The position numbers and the translations under genes are program-made. Positions 5,865 through 6,736 of a stretch of DNA of 6,736 bases are shown piece by piece (the stretch's first letter is position 1; every line of letters begins with the position of its first letter). Below the pieces are notes generated by a model. The model saw only the letters and a program-made list of their open reading frames with translations, made no database searches and was not told where the DNA came from. The stretch spans positions 30,276-37,011 of the forward strand of contig DFBL01000044.1 in assembly GCA_002366615.1 (NCBI GenBank). Direction: 5' to 3'. The stretch is from Candidatus Dojkabacteria bacterium UBA3081 (GTDB taxonomy: Bacteria > Patescibacteriota > Dojkabacteria > SC72).

Positions 5865-6736
5865 CTATCCGAACAAACTTTGCAACCTTTCAATATTTAT
5901 TATGTCCTTAATCATAACTACTATAACCAAAAATATTAACAAGATAAAGCTAACATTAATTATAGTTTTTTCAACCTTTTCATTTAAATCTTTTCGTAAA
6001 ACAGACTCTATTAGAAGAATAACTGCCCTACCCCCATCTAGTGCGGGTATAGGTAAGAGGTTAATAAGTGCTAAAGATATAGATAAATCAGCTAAGATAC
6101 TAATAAAGGTAATAACCCCCAATGTCTTGAAGTAATCTATTATGAAATATATACCTATCGGTCCACTAACAGTATTAGAAAGCTCTGAATAGTCTCCAGT
6201 CTGCTTAGCAGTAGAAAACATTGAGGAGAAAACCTCTCCAGTTATCTTAACAATATTTATTGAGTGAAACACTCCAGAGAAGACCTTTCTGTTTGAATAG
6301 TCAATATATACCAGATGATTGTAACCAGTATATACCCCCATTCTTCCTTCCTCACTTAGTATTACTTCAAAAAAATCACACTCCTGATCAAGATTACAAG
6401 CGTAAACAGTAGCTAACTCAGAACGACTATCTTCTAAGACTTCAACTAACTGAACAGAATCCTCTATATCTATACCATTAATAGAAGCAATATATCCTTT
6501 TTCATACATTCCAGAGTCTAGCGCACCACCCTCATCTGCTAATTCATAGGGAATATCTGATATTCTCTCTTTAACCACTTTAGCCCCAACTGGTTTGAAA
6601 TCTGCATAATCAACACCTAATTCCATTCTCCAATTGTTGTAACCTAAAAATACTGTATACAGAATTATAGAAAGCAAAATATTCATAGTAACTCCTGCTA
6701 ATATAACAAAGATTTGAGCTGTCTTACTCTTGTTTT
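5865..6736 (-). CDS. rseP: RseP-type site-2 protease (M50B), C-terminal part, cut by window edge
   Basis: Site-2 proteases are membrane zinc proteases that cut substrates within the membrane, often anti-sigma factors or leftover signal peptides. The frame stays open to the right edge: the 16 codons upstream of the Met at 6686 read NKSKTAQIFVILAGVT, the family's conserved lead into a core helix (AGxxMN), so that Met is internal and the HExxH zinc motif lies outside the window. Counting from it, seen: helix 1-15, a PDZ-like domain (~35-115, with GYIASINGIDI), SGPIGI at 174-179, a helix with NLLPIPALDGGR at 209-220, which supplies the third zinc ligand Asp217, and a last helix at ~242-260. One PDZ domain is visible. 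It ends 36 bases before the surface protein gene on the same strand. The substrate cannot be told from sequence. Confidence 0.93.
   Translation of the reverse strand, partial: NKSKTAQIFVILAGVTMNILLSIILYTVFLGYNNWRMELGVDYADFKPVGAKVVKERISDIPYELADEGGALDSGMYEKGYIASINGIDIEDSVQLVEVLEDSRSELATVYACNLDQECDFFEVILSEEGRMGVYTGYNHLVYIDYSNRKVFSGVFHSINIVKITGEVFSSMFSTAKQTGDYSELSNTVSGPIGIYFIIDYFKTLGVITFISILADLSISLALINLLPIPALDGGRAVILLIESVLRKDLNEKVEKTIINVSFILLIFLVIVVMIKDIINIERLQSLFG

Overview
This is an AT-rich bacterial stretch packed with genes. It holds eight protein-coding genes, two of them cut by the window edges, with short or negative intergenic gaps and no gene-free stretch over about 65 bases. I saw no tRNA, rRNA, CRISPR array, insertion sequence or phage gene. 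It looks like a Patescibacteria/CPR genome, possibly Dojkabacteria (WS6) or a neighbouring lineage. The reasons are the compact housekeeping proteins, an N-terminally shortened Mfd, a surface protein ending in a PQTGIFD-type anchor, and Cys-rich 'CGDG...CD' modules. That placement rests on resemblance only. UGA serves as a stop (yqeY) and is never read through, which argues against the recoded Gracilibacteria/Absconditabacteria.

Layout: (1) 1-1127, minus: the N-terminal third of the transcription-repair coupling factor Mfd, running off the left edge. (2) 1128-1190: a 63-base divergent intergenic region with a TATAAT box. (3) 1191-2396, plus: a five-helix YdjM/DUF457-type membrane protein with an added C-terminal half that carries a calcium-type loop and what looks like a degenerate DUF1287 (NlpC/P60-like) domain. 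(4) 2374-4030, minus: a translation cluster read in the order rpsU (bS21), yqeY, ybeY, pth, probably driven by an extended -10 promoter at 4061-4069. pth ends inside the 3' end of the plus-strand membrane gene. (5) 4077-5828, minus: a 583-residue cysteine-rich surface protein anchored at both ends. (6) 5865-6736, minus: the C-terminal part of an RseP-type site-2 protease running off the right edge.

How they fit together: rpsU-yqeY-ybeY-pth group ribosome assembly or initiation (bS21), 16S rRNA processing (YbeY) and recycling of peptidyl-tRNA (Pth). The surface protein and site-2 protease lie in tandem on one strand 37 bases apart and may be co-transcribed. The most unusual object is the membrane-protein fusion at 1191-2396. 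The rest is largely conserved housekeeping plus a lineage-typical surface protein.
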